Positions 1-7,453 of a stretch of 13,728 nt of DNA are shown in pieces. The notes below the pieces were generated by a model, which saw only the letters and a list, made by a program, of their open reading frames with translations, was not told the origin of the DNA and did not search any database. The stretch's first letter is position 1. The number at the start of each line of letters is the position of its first letter. The position numbers were made by a program, and so were the translations under genes. Source of the stretch: an uncultured Ruminococcus sp. (GTDB taxonomy: Bacteria > Bacillota > Clostridia > Oscillospirales > CAG-272). The stretch covers positions 1 through 13,728 of the forward strand of contig CACZOH010000294.1 of NCBI GenBank assembly GCA_902782785.1. Reading direction: 5' to 3'.

Positions 1-753
1 CTTGTCGAAGGCATAGATTATAAAATATTTTATGACGAAAGAGTCGCACCCGACCTTTACTCCGCACTGCTGATGGGAACAGGCGACTGCTACGGTTTCG
101 TTTACGGGTCTTATAATATAACGCCGTACGAATACGAGCACGACCCGATGGAGGACAAAGGCGCCGCGGCGGATATCGTTGCGGACGAAAACGCGATTTA
201 CGGCTACCGCCCCTCAGAGAGCGGAAGCCTTAAAATATACGCCGACGCGGACTGGACCGACCCTGACGTGGTCGAGGCGGGACGTCGGGAGCGCATAGCG
301 TACCATAAAAGCATAGCCTCAATGTACGAAATGCTGAAGGAAATGACAGCGGCGGGCAAATCAACCGAAGAGATAGCCCGCGCCGTCAGCGCCGAGCGCA
401 ACAGAATACGCCTTGACGCGTATAGGGATAAACCGGAGGAGCTTGAACAGCTGAAGCAAAGGAATCTTGAAAAATACGGACACGAGGAAGGTCCCCTGCC
501 CGATGAGCTGTACGAAAAATACGGCTCCTGGGTGACCGTCGCGGAAAAGGCTTTCAGCCCCAACCGCGGAATGGATGCGTGCCTCGGACTGTACGACGAG
601 TATTATGACGCGTACCGCTCGCTTGAGGAATTGAGCGACGATCCCGTCGTATCACCGCCCACCGCCGACGCATATATCGCGCCCTGCGTCATCATAATGA
701 CCGCCGCGCTTCTCACGGCGCTCGTGCTTGTCAAAAAGAAATCCAAGGCGTAA
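1..753 (+). CDS. C-terminal part of a membrane-anchored protein of unknown function (5' end outside window)
   Basis: The frame is open from base 1 and reads through the internal ATG at 73, so the gene begins upstream and about 250 residues are visible. The visible part is a soluble, charged, largely helical region. It contains a segment around GYRPSESGSLKIYADADWTD, then a long amphipathic helical stretch (EMLKEMTAAGKSTEEIARAVSAER) and a block KYGSWVTVAEKAF...GMDACLGLYDEYYDAY. The C-terminus is one hydrophobic helix (about AYIAPCVIIMTAALLTALVLV) followed by KKKSKA, which suggests a membrane anchor with the bulk outside the cell. From memory, the GYRP...WTDP...EEIARAVS...KYGSWETV...GMDACLGLYDEYY pattern recurs in uncharacterised gut Clostridia proteins, but I cannot attach a function. 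A strong hairpin terminator follows 3 bases after the TAA stop. The coding call is secure; the function is unknown. Confidence 0.85.
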   Translation, partial: LVEGIDYKIFYDERVAPDLYSALLMGTGDCYGFVYGSYNITPYEYEHDPMEDKGAAADIVADENAIYGYRPSESGSLKIYADADWTDPDVVEAGRRERIAYHKSIASMYEMLKEMTAAGKSTEEIARAVSAERNRIRLDAYRDKPEELEQLKQRNLEKYGHEEGPLPDELYEKYGSWVTVAEKAFSPNRGMDACLGLYDEYYDAYRSLEELSDDPVVSPPTADAYIAPCVIIMTAALLTALVLVKKKSKA

Positions 754-756
754 AAC

Positions 757-790
757 AAAACGGACTGTCGCAGGCAGTCCGTTTTCTCTT
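757..790 (+). terminator. Intrinsic terminator of the partial plus-strand gene
   Basis: The 11-base arm AAAACGGACTG (757-767) is fully complementary to CAGTCCGTTTT (775-785), with a 7-base loop. The arm ends in four T residues followed by a pyrimidine-rich CTCTT. It begins 3 bases after the stop codon at 751-753. Confidence 0.85.
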
Positions 791-881
791 TCAACTCGGC
801 AAAGCCGAATTTCACGTGCGAAGCACATTTCACTTACCCGCAAGGGTAAATTTCACATTTCGCATATGCGAAATATTTCAC
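789..881. repeat. Array of four different short palindromes separated by ATTTCAC
   Basis: Four exact ATTTCAC heptamers lie at 809-815, 827-833, 850-856 and 875-881, with a degenerate TTTCAAC at 789-795. Each interval is filled by a self-complementary segment of different sequence: TCGGC-AAA-GCCGA (796-808), GTGC-GAA-GCAC (816-826), TTACCC-GCAA-GGGTAA (834-849) and ATTTCGCATATGCGAAAT (857-874). The spacer is conserved and the palindromes are not, yet each palindrome keeps perfect pairing, so structure rather than sequence appears to be retained. On the plus strand, loop two is GAA in a GC-GAA-GC context (known as an unusually stable DNA mini-hairpin) and loop three is a GNRA-type GCAA. The array sits between two terminators in a convergent intergenic region. 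I see no coding function in it; the role is unknown. Confidence 0.85.
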
Positions 882-889
882 TTCAATTA

Positions 890-917
890 AAAAACTGCCT
901 CATCGGCAGTTTTTTTT
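890..917. terminator. Bidirectional terminator between convergent genes
   Basis: The arm AAAAACTGCC (890-899) pairs with GGCAGTTTTT (905-914) around a 5-base loop. T-runs follow on both strands, seven T after the plus-strand arm and the A-run on the other side. It lies 11 bases beyond the stop of the minus-strand gene that ends at 929, so it most likely serves that gene, and it would also catch read-through from the plus side. Confidence 0.85.
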
Positions 918-928
918 AAATTAAAATC

Positions 929-1474
929 TTACGCCCACGGGTTTGAGCTTTCGCAGGGACGGATGCCGGAGAGTATGAACTGCTCCCACAGATACCATTT
1001 GCCGTCCTTCGTTTTGCGGAGCTGTACGTATCTCGGAGAATCCGCGCCGCCGGAGGTAAGGAATATCTTTGCGTATCCCTCGTTCTCATACGAATAGGGG
1101 TTCTCGCTCGCCTTTATCGTATAAGGCTCGGAAGGCGTGTAGTCGTTGCCGGGAACGGCGCCGACGAAATAGGATCTCGGAACGTAATCCGCATCCATGA
1201 ATCTGTCCTTTATAAAGGATTTGTCGTACGCGGACAGGGGTCTCGGACCTCTTAAGAAATCAAGCATCTTAAGGGAAAGATCTTTGTCCTGCGGATAGAA
1301 GCAGAGCGCCAGAACTGTAAGCGCCGCCGTATCGAACGGCGTGGAGAGCTGTGCCTGCGGAAGAGCGATGAATTCCTCGTACGTGTCGGGGAGCTTGTCG
1401 AAAACGACGTCAACGGTCTTGTTGCCGTTCACTATCTCCGCGGCTTTGTTTTTAATGTTGTCAAAAAGTCCCAT
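929..1474 (-). CDS. DUF6935-like protein of unknown function
   Basis: The product has 181 residues with no signal peptide or membrane segment, so it is probably cytoplasmic. It begins MGLFDNIKNKAAEIVNG, a short amphipathic N-terminus seen on several small Bacillota proteins. The body has LPDTYEEFIALPQAQLSTPFDTAALTVLALCFYP, then LSLKMLDFLRGPRPLSAYDKSFIKDRFMDADYVPRSYFVGA, and ends with a beta-rich part (YAKIFLTSGGADSPRYVQLRKTKDGKWYLWEQFILSGIRP). This order matches, from memory, the uncharacterised family labelled DUF6935 in gut Clostridia; the label is a recollection, not a search result. The ATG is well placed: GGAGG lies 9 bases upstream. The gene has its own sigma-A promoter just upstream, so it can be expressed separately from the carbohydrate genes that precede it on the same strand. 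The molecular role is not known. Confidence 0.85.
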   Translation of the reverse strand: MGLFDNIKNKAAEIVNGNKTVDVVFDKLPDTYEEFIALPQAQLSTPFDTAALTVLALCFYPQDKDLSLKMLDFLRGPRPLSAYDKSFIKDRFMDADYVPRSYFVGAVPGNDYTPSEPYTIKASENPYSYENEGYAKIFLTSGGADSPRYVQLRKTKDGKWYLWEQFILSGIRPCESSNPWA

Positions 1475-1506
1475 ATTTTTTATCCTCCATTTTATTTTTC
1501 AACTAT

Positions 1507-1535
1507 ATTATACTATATATTTTTTCCTTTTTCAA
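1507..1535 (-). promoter_or_regulatory. Sigma-A promoter for the DUF6935-like gene
   Basis: Read on the minus strand, TTGAAA (1535-1530) and TATAAT (1512-1507) are separated by exactly 17 bases of A/T-rich DNA. The predicted start is near 1500, giving a leader of about 25 bases containing GGAGG. The -35 box lies only about 20 bases past the stop of the preceding gene. Confidence 0.85.
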
Positions 1536-1554
1536 TTATCACAAGTGACTATTT

Positions 1555-3453
1555 TTAGCCGATATAACGGAAACTGAGCCGTCCCATGGGCACGCTTCTG
1601 CCGGAAACGTAGTAATCCGTTATATCCTCCGGATGCTCTATGCCGTCCGCGACCTTGAAATATATGTTCGCTCTGCCCTCTATGCCGAGCGCTTCCTTCG
1701 GTATCTTTACCTGAAGGATATTGCCTGACATATAGTAAACGCCCTCTCCAGCGGTCTTTGCCGTAAAGTCGGACTCAAGCTTTTCGACCGTCGTTTTGCC
1801 GTCCTTCGCGCCGCGGTTGATAACGTATTCGTAACCGTTCCAGCCCTTGAGCGAAAGCTCGCCCGTGCCGATGAAAATATTCATCCATCCGCTGTCGTCG
1901 TCCTGTCTTTTTGCTATAACGTCGTCCGTTTTGATATAGAAATAAAGGTGCGTTTCGTTCTCCGTCACTCTTATCTCGTAAATATTGTTTCTTGCGGCGG
2001 GCTGTGAATAAGTTATCGCCGGGATACAGCCGATATAAGAGCGGGGACTGTTGTCGCGTCCCGTCGCCTTGAATACGGCTTTTACCTTGTTCCACTCCGT
2101 CGTATCCTCTATCATCGGGATATTGACGTCAACCGTCTTTACTCTCGCTTCTCCCACGTCCGTATTTTTATATCTCTTTATATTCTCGCACAGCTGCATA
2201 AAGAAATTGTCTTCATATCCGCCCTTCATCATCTCCGCGTCGCGTGAGAATTCGTCGTTGCAGAGGTCGACAAGGGCGTATTCGCCGTTGTACTCGAATT
2301 TAGACGCGACCCATTCGTTCCAGCCGGTGACGAAGATCATATCCGTATCCGCTTCTATCGCGGTATCCCAGTTGCTCTGGAAATACGTTCCCTTTTCCGC
2401 ATCCTCCGTTACGTTTCTCTCCTCCGTTACGGACCAGCCGCGTCCGAAGTTTTTCGCGCCCTGAGTGAGCGACGCAGACATGGGGATCGCGGGATGCGAG
2501 GCGACAGCCACGTTTATAACGTCGCCGTGGACGGGACACGGATACTGCCATTCGATCCACGGAAGGCTGTCCTTGTACGTTCTGTACTCGCTCGGCCATT
2601 CGGGGCGCTTGAACGAGAAGAAGTCAAGTATCTCGGCAGGCAGCTTTTTCGGGTCGTATGAATCGCTCTCCGTCGCGTTTCTGTCCTGTCCCGGATTTTT
2701 ATACGCGACTATAAGCGGCTTTCCTTTATAATAATACCACGCTTCCTTATAAAGCCCCCTTTTGTAAACGTTCTCGTAAAGCCTCGTCACTATATTCGTG
2801 GAATACGCGTGAGTATAGAATGCGACCTGCGGCACGTTTTCCCAGCCCTGCTCTTTAAGAGAGCAGATCTCGCGCATTATTATCGGATAAACGCTGTCGT
2901 AGGTGACGGCGTTCGTCACGTCAAAGCACAGGAAATCGACGCCGGCGGCGGCAAGCAGCTGCAGATGACGGCGTATGACCCATACGTCCGCGCTGTTGTA
3001 ATAGCCGTAGAGCGGCTCCGCCCAGAAATATCCCGCGTCGGACGGGGCGATCGTCTCGTCCTCGGAACCGATTTTGAACATTATATCAAGCCCGTTTTCA
3101 AGCTTGAGTATTTCCGTGGTGTTATACACCTTTTCGGAATACTTGCCTATATGCTGTCCGAGCGTGAGGAAATAGAATATCCCCACCTGTCTTTGTTTAT
3201 CGGTCTTAGGCAAGCCCGCGTCAAAGCTGCGCCCGAGCCTGTCTATACCCGCTATATAATTGTTTGAATAACCGCCGTTATAATACAGCTTTGCGTCGAT
3301 ATACACGGTATCATCCACCTCCGGTTCTTTTTTTGTCGTTTCATCGTCCCGGACGGTATCTGCCGTCTCGGGCGGCGTTTCCGTCGGAGTACAGGCGAAG
3401 CAGACGGATAAAGTAAACAATAAACATAATATAACGCAAACGATCCTCTTCAT
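1555..3453 (-). CDS. GH99-like secreted lipoprotein with C-terminal carbohydrate-binding-type domain
   Basis: The product has 632 residues. The N-terminus is a lipoprotein-type signal, MKRIVCVILCLLFTLSVCFA followed by Cys21. The -3 position is Cys18 rather than the usual Leu, so the lipobox is slightly atypical. An acidic Thr/Glu-rich linker (about 22-48) precedes the main domain (about 50-430), which looks like a TIM-barrel glycoside hydrolase of the GH71/GH99/WbsX-like group. Its marks are AEPLYGYYNSADVWVIRRHL (145-164), GVDFLCFDVTN (171-181), QVAFYTHAY (209-217) and the hallmark TGWNEW (376-381). Residues about 440-632 form a beta-sandwich resembling CBM9/DOMON-type carbohydrate-binding domains. 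A glycan-degrading role at the outer face of the membrane is inferred; the substrate is unknown. ATG is 6 bases from a strong GGAGGT that overlaps the upstream gene's stop, indicating translational coupling. No terminator is visible before the next gene's promoter. Confidence 0.8.
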   Translation of the reverse strand: MKRIVCVILCLLFTLSVCFACTPTETPPETADTVRDDETTKKEPEVDDTVYIDAKLYYNGGYSNNYIAGIDRLGRSFDAGLPKTDKQRQVGIFYFLTLGQHIGKYSEKVYNTTEILKLENGLDIMFKIGSEDETIAPSDAGYFWAEPLYGYYNSADVWVIRRHLQLLAAAGVDFLCFDVTNAVTYDSVYPIIMREICSLKEQGWENVPQVAFYTHAYSTNIVTRLYENVYKRGLYKEAWYYYKGKPLIVAYKNPGQDRNATESDSYDPKKLPAEILDFFSFKRPEWPSEYRTYKDSLPWIEWQYPCPVHGDVINVAVASHPAIPMSASLTQGAKNFGRGWSVTEERNVTEDAEKGTYFQSNWDTAIEADTDMIFVTGWNEWVASKFEYNGEYALVDLCNDEFSRDAEMMKGGYEDNFFMQLCENIKRYKNTDVGEARVKTVDVNIPMIEDTTEWNKVKAVFKATGRDNSPRSYIGCIPAITYSQPAARNNIYEIRVTENETHLYFYIKTDDVIAKRQDDDSGWMNIFIGTGELSLKGWNGYEYVINRGAKDGKTTVEKLESDFTAKTAGEGVYYMSGNILQVKIPKEALGIEGRANIYFKVADGIEHPEDITDYYVSGRSVPMGRLSFRYIG

Positions 3454-3465
3454 ACCCGCACCTCC

Positions 3466-4746
3466 TTAAAGCTTATCATCGTCGGGTTTCCTGCCGCGCG
3501 TTATCAGGAAAACGATCACGGCGCATATAACTATTGCGGCGATAACGGCTATGATTATGACCGTTTTCGTATTGGCGCCCGTTCCCTGCGCCGCCTCGGA
3601 CGTCGCGGGGGTCGGGTCAAAATCTATCGTCATCTGCTCGGTCTCCGTTTCGGATTCGTATTCCTCCACAACCTTTACGGAATACGCGGCTGATTTTTTG
3701 CCGTAGTTTACGGTCAGAAGCTTTACGCCCGCGGTAGTGTTGTCAAAGCCCTCAACCATATCTTCCGTTATCTTTACGTCCTCCTTGACGCCGTTTTCAT
3801 ACGTTATCTCAAGGAACATATCGGACAGGTCGAGCGCCTCTCCCAAAAGGTACTGATATTTTTCCGGTTCTGTTTTTATATCCACGCGCCTTATACCGAG
3901 CGGCGCCGTCGTTTCCTCCGGCTCCTTTTCATATTCCGTAAGCTTAACGTTGTCTATATTCGCGCCGTTTATGCGCATACCGAAAGCCACGGTCGAAAAA
4001 TCGGCGGAAATACGGCAGTTATACACCGTTTTCACATTGTTTCCGTCCGCGTCGTAAAGCTCCGCTTTTGTAAACAGTCTGTATTCTGACATAAAGTCAA
4101 GCTCCGTCGGCTCCGAAATCACGACAGTGCAGACAAGCGCGTTTTCAACGTATATTTTAATGCTTTTGCCGTCGTCCTCAAATTTCAGATTTGCAAAGCT
4201 TCCGCTCATATCGGCGTTTATGTCAAACAGCGTTTTATCCGTGCCTATGCCCTTTGCTTCTCCGTTGTCCGCGGTCTTTACGCAGAGCATTATGCGGTTT
4301 CCGCGCGGTATGACGTATATACCCGTGGCGCCTATGCCCTCGTTATCAGCGTCCCCCTTGTCATTCGTTATCCCGTCGTGCTCAAAATAGCTGACGCCGG
4401 ACAGATTTTCGCCCGTGGTACGGACAAAAACGCCGAAAAACTGAGAGCCCGGCGATCTTACGTCCGCCTCGAAAACGTACGGTCCCGTGAGCTTATGCCG
4501 GCTGACAAGCTGAGAAAACGGGCCGAAATGAAGAGTGCCGTCCTCTCCGTGCGTTTCGTGCTGAGTCGCCTGCACCGCATCCCAGTCGTCGCCGAAGCCC
4601 TTGTATCCGGTAAAAGAGCCGGCGTTGCTTATATCATCGAAATCAAGTTCCGTATGGTAAACGACGGCTTTTTCCTGAGCCGAAACACCCGCGGCGAGCG
4701 CAAGCGAAAATGCGAGCAGAAGGATCAATACCAAAGACTTTTTCAA
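3466..4746 (-). CDS. Secreted lectin-like/Ig-like protein anchored by a C-terminal membrane helix (TTG start)
   Basis: I place the start at TTG 4746-4744, giving 426 residues. It follows AAGGAGAGGAG, and translation from it begins directly with a classical signal peptide (KKSLVLILLLAFSLALAAGVSAQ, cleavage near residue 24). Starting further upstream (TTG at 4914) would bury that signal behind 56 residues overlapping the previous gene. Residues about 30-275 form a beta-rich region with FEADVRSPGSQFFGVFVRTTG and paired Asp/Gly-rich loops, resembling a LamG/concanavalin-type lectin fold. Residues about 284-362 match the Big_3-type bacterial Ig-like pattern (YLLGEALDLSDMFLEITYENG, then GFDNTTAGVKLLTVNYG). 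A Thr/Glu-rich stalk (363-392) leads to a transmembrane helix (about 394-416) and a short basic cytoplasmic tail. A surface glycan-binding or scaffolding role fits the flanking glycan-active genes but is inferred. Confidence 0.8.
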   Translation of the reverse strand: MKKSLVLILLLAFSLALAAGVSAQEKAVVYHTELDFDDISNAGSFTGYKGFGDDWDAVQATQHETHGEDGTLHFGPFSQLVSRHKLTGPYVFEADVRSPGSQFFGVFVRTTGENLSGVSYFEHDGITNDKGDADNEGIGATGIYVIPRGNRIMLCVKTADNGEAKGIGTDKTLFDINADMSGSFANLKFEDDGKSIKIYVENALVCTVVISEPTELDFMSEYRLFTKAELYDADGNNVKTVYNCRISADFSTVAFGMRINGANIDNVKLTEYEKEPEETTAPLGIRRVDIKTEPEKYQYLLGEALDLSDMFLEITYENGVKEDVKITEDMVEGFDNTTAGVKLLTVNYGKKSAAYSVKVVEEYESETETEQMTIDFDPTPATSEAAQGTGANTKTVIIIAVIAAIVICAVIVFLITRGRKPDDDKL

Positions 4747-4748
4747 AG

Positions 4749-4759
4749 CTCCTCTCCTT
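4749..4759 (-). promoter_or_regulatory. Ribosome binding site that selects the TTG start at 4746
   Basis: On the minus strand the bases between the upstream TGA (4762-4760) and the TTG read AAGGAGAGGAGCT, two overlapping purine-rich anti-16S matches. This places initiation at TTG 4746 and not at the longer open frame. Confidence 0.8.
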
Positions 4760-7450
4760 TCAGTCAACTCTGGCGTTGTAAATGACGCCCTCGAATATGC
4801 CGAGCGCGACGGTGGTGCTCTCTTTAAGCTCAAAATCAAGCTTGATATCCGTTTTTTCTTTTTCGTCAAAATATGATTCTGAGAAAACCGCGAAATCGAG
4901 CGCGTTTTCGGCAAACACCCTGCCTTTTCCCTTTACCGTCACGGTCAGCGTGTGTTTGCCTTTTTCAAGATATAAACCCTGATACAGTCTGCCGGCGCCC
5001 ACGTACGCGCAGTTTTTGTCAAACCACACGTCGCCTTCCTCCGTCCAGAACGTGCGTCCGAGAGAAAAGTCGGAATTCTGGAAAAACGACGCTGACTTTA
5101 TCGGCGTATCCGACAGGAAATTCGTCGGTTTGATACATAAAAGATCCGTCGGCGAGCGGTATTCGTTATTGAATATACGAACGTTTTTGACGGGCGACCA
5201 GTCGTCCGTTTCCGTGTTGTCAAACGGCATTTTGCCGTTGTAGGGATTGTCGGGCCAGGTGCCCACGGCGTATCCGCCCTGCAAAATACAGTCGTACACG
5301 TTTATATTGTATATCTCCGTACGCTCCGTTACCGGGTCGTCGGAGCCCCAGGTGATGAAGCATATGGCTTTACCGCCGCCGGAGTTGAGATAACAGTGCG
5401 CGACCTCTATGTCGTGCGGCGCGTTTATCATACCGGGCGTCGCCCACCACCACAGAATTCCGCGCGGGTCGTTGTACGACGACGTCATCACTATCGCGTC
5501 GTCGTTTGATTCAAAGAAACAGCGTTCCACCTTCATATGGTTCGAGCCGCAGCCGAAGCTGAAGCCGTCGCCCGAAACGCATTTCACCTCGTGCAGCTTT
5601 ACGTTTGCTATATATCCGTTTTTGCACGCGCCGAAATCCGTGTGATAATTGTTTGCGCGGACTATCTGCACGTCGCTCATCTCAAAATTTTCAACGCCTA
5701 TGAACGCGACTGAGATGCAGTGTATCCTGTCCTGACAGTTGTTCGGATACCAACCTATGCGCCTCTCCTCACTGCCCGTGTCCATACTGCGTATCTTGCC
5801 GCGGCCGGTGAGCTTTATGTTTTTCACACAGCGGGCGTATATAAGCGGGTACGTGGCGACGTGGAGCGCGTGCGTCCAGTTTATGTCGCGCATCGGTACG
5901 TCGTGACCGTAGAATACTTTATATTTATAATCTGAGTCCGTCTGCGACTGCCAGAGTATCGCGCCCTCGTCTATATGAAGATCGACAAACGACTTCATCA
6001 AAAGATGTGTTATTATATATCTGCCCGTGTTGTGCGCCGGTATGACCACTCTGCCGCCGCCGTGAGCGTTCACGTCGTCTATCGCCCTTTGGATCGCGTC
6101 CGTATCGTCGGTGAAGGCGTCCGCCTTCGCTCCGAAATCGAGAACGGAAACGGTGTAATCCGGCAGATCGAATTTATAGGGATTCGACGCAAAATCTTCG
6201 TAATTTTCAACGTAGAATCTCGGCGCGACGCGTATCTCTCCCTCTCCGGAATCGAGCGTGGCGATGAACTGCGAGGTAAGGCGCGTAAGTGTTCCGCGCA
6301 TGAACGGGAACACCGCCGTATTGACGCCCGCCTCCGCTTTGCCGTCGTACAGACACGTAAGACCCTTAACGTCGTCGAAAACGTTATACATAAAGGTCTC
6401 GTACACGCGGAGCCTGCCGCCTTTTTTCAGATCCATTTTCGCGGCTATGTTTTTGCCGTCTGAAACGCAGGACAGGATCTTTCCCGCGTAGTCGTATATC
6501 GGATCCTCCTCCTCGGGCGTGACGCGCCAAACGGTTATACTGCCGCTGCCGCCGGTCATTTCAAGTTTAAAGCCCGCAAGTCTGTCCTTCGCCGTCGGAA
6601 GATCGGACAGATTGAAAAAATATGCCTTGAAATCCGAGTACGGCTCTGTATCAAACTCCTTGCTCTTTTCCTTTGTGTACTCTCCGTCCTTGTCCGTAAC
6701 AAACCACAGACGGACTTTGCTGCAGTCACTTTCGTTTTTCAGAACGAAAAACAGAGTATTGCGCAATTCGAGCGGCGCGTTGTATTTCGTATTATGCGCG
6801 TCAGGGAAATACGGCGAGGTGATGCTGCCGCCGTTTTCAAATTCAAATTTCAAACCGCCGTCAAAGCTTGTTTTTCCGCCGTCGCAGCTAAAGCTCCTCC
6901 ACGCGCCGGGGACCTCAAACGCAAGGTCGCATATCTCGCCGACGGAGACGGAGCCGATCTGATAAAGGCCCGCCCAGTCCTCGTCGCCCTCGTTTTTTAC
7001 GCCGATCTCAATGGACTTAACGCTGTCCGCGCCGTCAAAGCCGCCGATCGTAAACGCCGTCGTGTTCCAGCATTCCGCCAGGATCGGCGCCTCGCCTTCA
7101 AAAACCCCCTTGTCGGAGTAAAGACGGACGGTGAGCCAGTATTGGTCGCCCGGAGCGAAGCGCGTGACGTCGGACGCTATTGTAAGACAGGAATAGCCGG
7201 AAAGATCGAGCGGCGTCTCATAGTCGCGCTTTACGGAGCGCAGCGCGCCCGCCGCCGTGTTTCTGCACTTTCCCTGAACACAGCCCGAATCCTCATAATA
7301 ACCCTTGAACGGAGTATTTCTGAATTCGGTGACGAATTTCGCCTCCGTCGTGTTTTCGTACGCGTAAAACCCCTCCGCGTCTTTTTCAAACGTGTGTATT
7401 TTCTTTTCGTTTGATAACGGATATCTTTTTGTAACGGCGTTTTTCAGCAT
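4760..7450 (-). CDS. GH28-like right-handed beta-helix protein (polygalacturonase/pectin-lyase-fold family)
   Basis: The product has 896 residues with no signal peptide. Residues 1-425 form two or three beta-sandwich-like regions of unknown class. At about 432-475, VSVLDFGAKADAFTDDTDAIQRAIDD followed by GGGRVVIP is the standard opening of GH28/pectate-lyase-superfamily beta-helices. Coils run to about 775. Candidate acidic residues sit where GH28 enzymes have theirs: Asp628 in SGDG (family NTD) and Asp650/Asp651 in SNDDA (family GDD). The family GHG is replaced by GGG (691-693) and the expected RIK appears as CIK (772-774), so catalysis as a typical polygalacturonase is uncertain. Residues about 785-896 (NSDFSLGRTFW...) resemble a CBM4/9-type domain. 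The ATG is 3 bases after the cysS stop, with GAGAGG inside the cysS end, so the two are co-translated. It likely acts on oligosaccharides inside the cell, unless secreted by another route. Confidence 0.8.
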   Translation of the reverse strand: MLKNAVTKRYPLSNEKKIHTFEKDAEGFYAYENTTEAKFVTEFRNTPFKGYYEDSGCVQGKCRNTAAGALRSVKRDYETPLDLSGYSCLTIASDVTRFAPGDQYWLTVRLYSDKGVFEGEAPILAECWNTTAFTIGGFDGADSVKSIEIGVKNEGDEDWAGLYQIGSVSVGEICDLAFEVPGAWRSFSCDGGKTSFDGGLKFEFENGGSITSPYFPDAHNTKYNAPLELRNTLFFVLKNESDCSKVRLWFVTDKDGEYTKEKSKEFDTEPYSDFKAYFFNLSDLPTAKDRLAGFKLEMTGGSGSITVWRVTPEEEDPIYDYAGKILSCVSDGKNIAAKMDLKKGGRLRVYETFMYNVFDDVKGLTCLYDGKAEAGVNTAVFPFMRGTLTRLTSQFIATLDSGEGEIRVAPRFYVENYEDFASNPYKFDLPDYTVSVLDFGAKADAFTDDTDAIQRAIDDVNAHGGGRVVIPAHNTGRYIITHLLMKSFVDLHIDEGAILWQSQTDSDYKYKVFYGHDVPMRDINWTHALHVATYPLIYARCVKNIKLTGRGKIRSMDTGSEERRIGWYPNNCQDRIHCISVAFIGVENFEMSDVQIVRANNYHTDFGACKNGYIANVKLHEVKCVSGDGFSFGCGSNHMKVERCFFESNDDAIVMTSSYNDPRGILWWWATPGMINAPHDIEVAHCYLNSGGGKAICFITWGSDDPVTERTEIYNINVYDCILQGGYAVGTWPDNPYNGKMPFDNTETDDWSPVKNVRIFNNEYRSPTDLLCIKPTNFLSDTPIKSASFFQNSDFSLGRTFWTEEGDVWFDKNCAYVGAGRLYQGLYLEKGKHTLTVTVKGKGRVFAENALDFAVFSESYFDEKEKTDIKLDFELKESTTVALGIFEGVIYNARVD

Positions 7451-7453
7451 ATT

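Noticed and set aside
789..881. CRISPR array reading of the ATTTCAC repeats
   Set aside because: The repeat is only 7 bases, the intervals are 11-18 bases and palindromic, and no cas gene is present.
728..919. 63-residue plus-strand frame across the palindrome array
   Set aside because: It starts inside the preceding gene's 3' end and consists of translated terminators and repeats; not a credible protein.
4747..4914. Longer start for the lectin/Ig gene at TTG 4914
   Set aside because: It would overlap the preceding gene by over 150 bases and put 56 residues before an evident signal peptide; the TTG at 4746 has a strong ribosome binding site.
6794..7414. 206-residue plus-strand open frame (and others at 2809-3267, 5975-6463, 10776-11312)
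   Set aside because: They lie antisense to well-supported genes, lack ribosome binding sites and have Arg/Val-rich compositions typical of mirror frames of this codon use.
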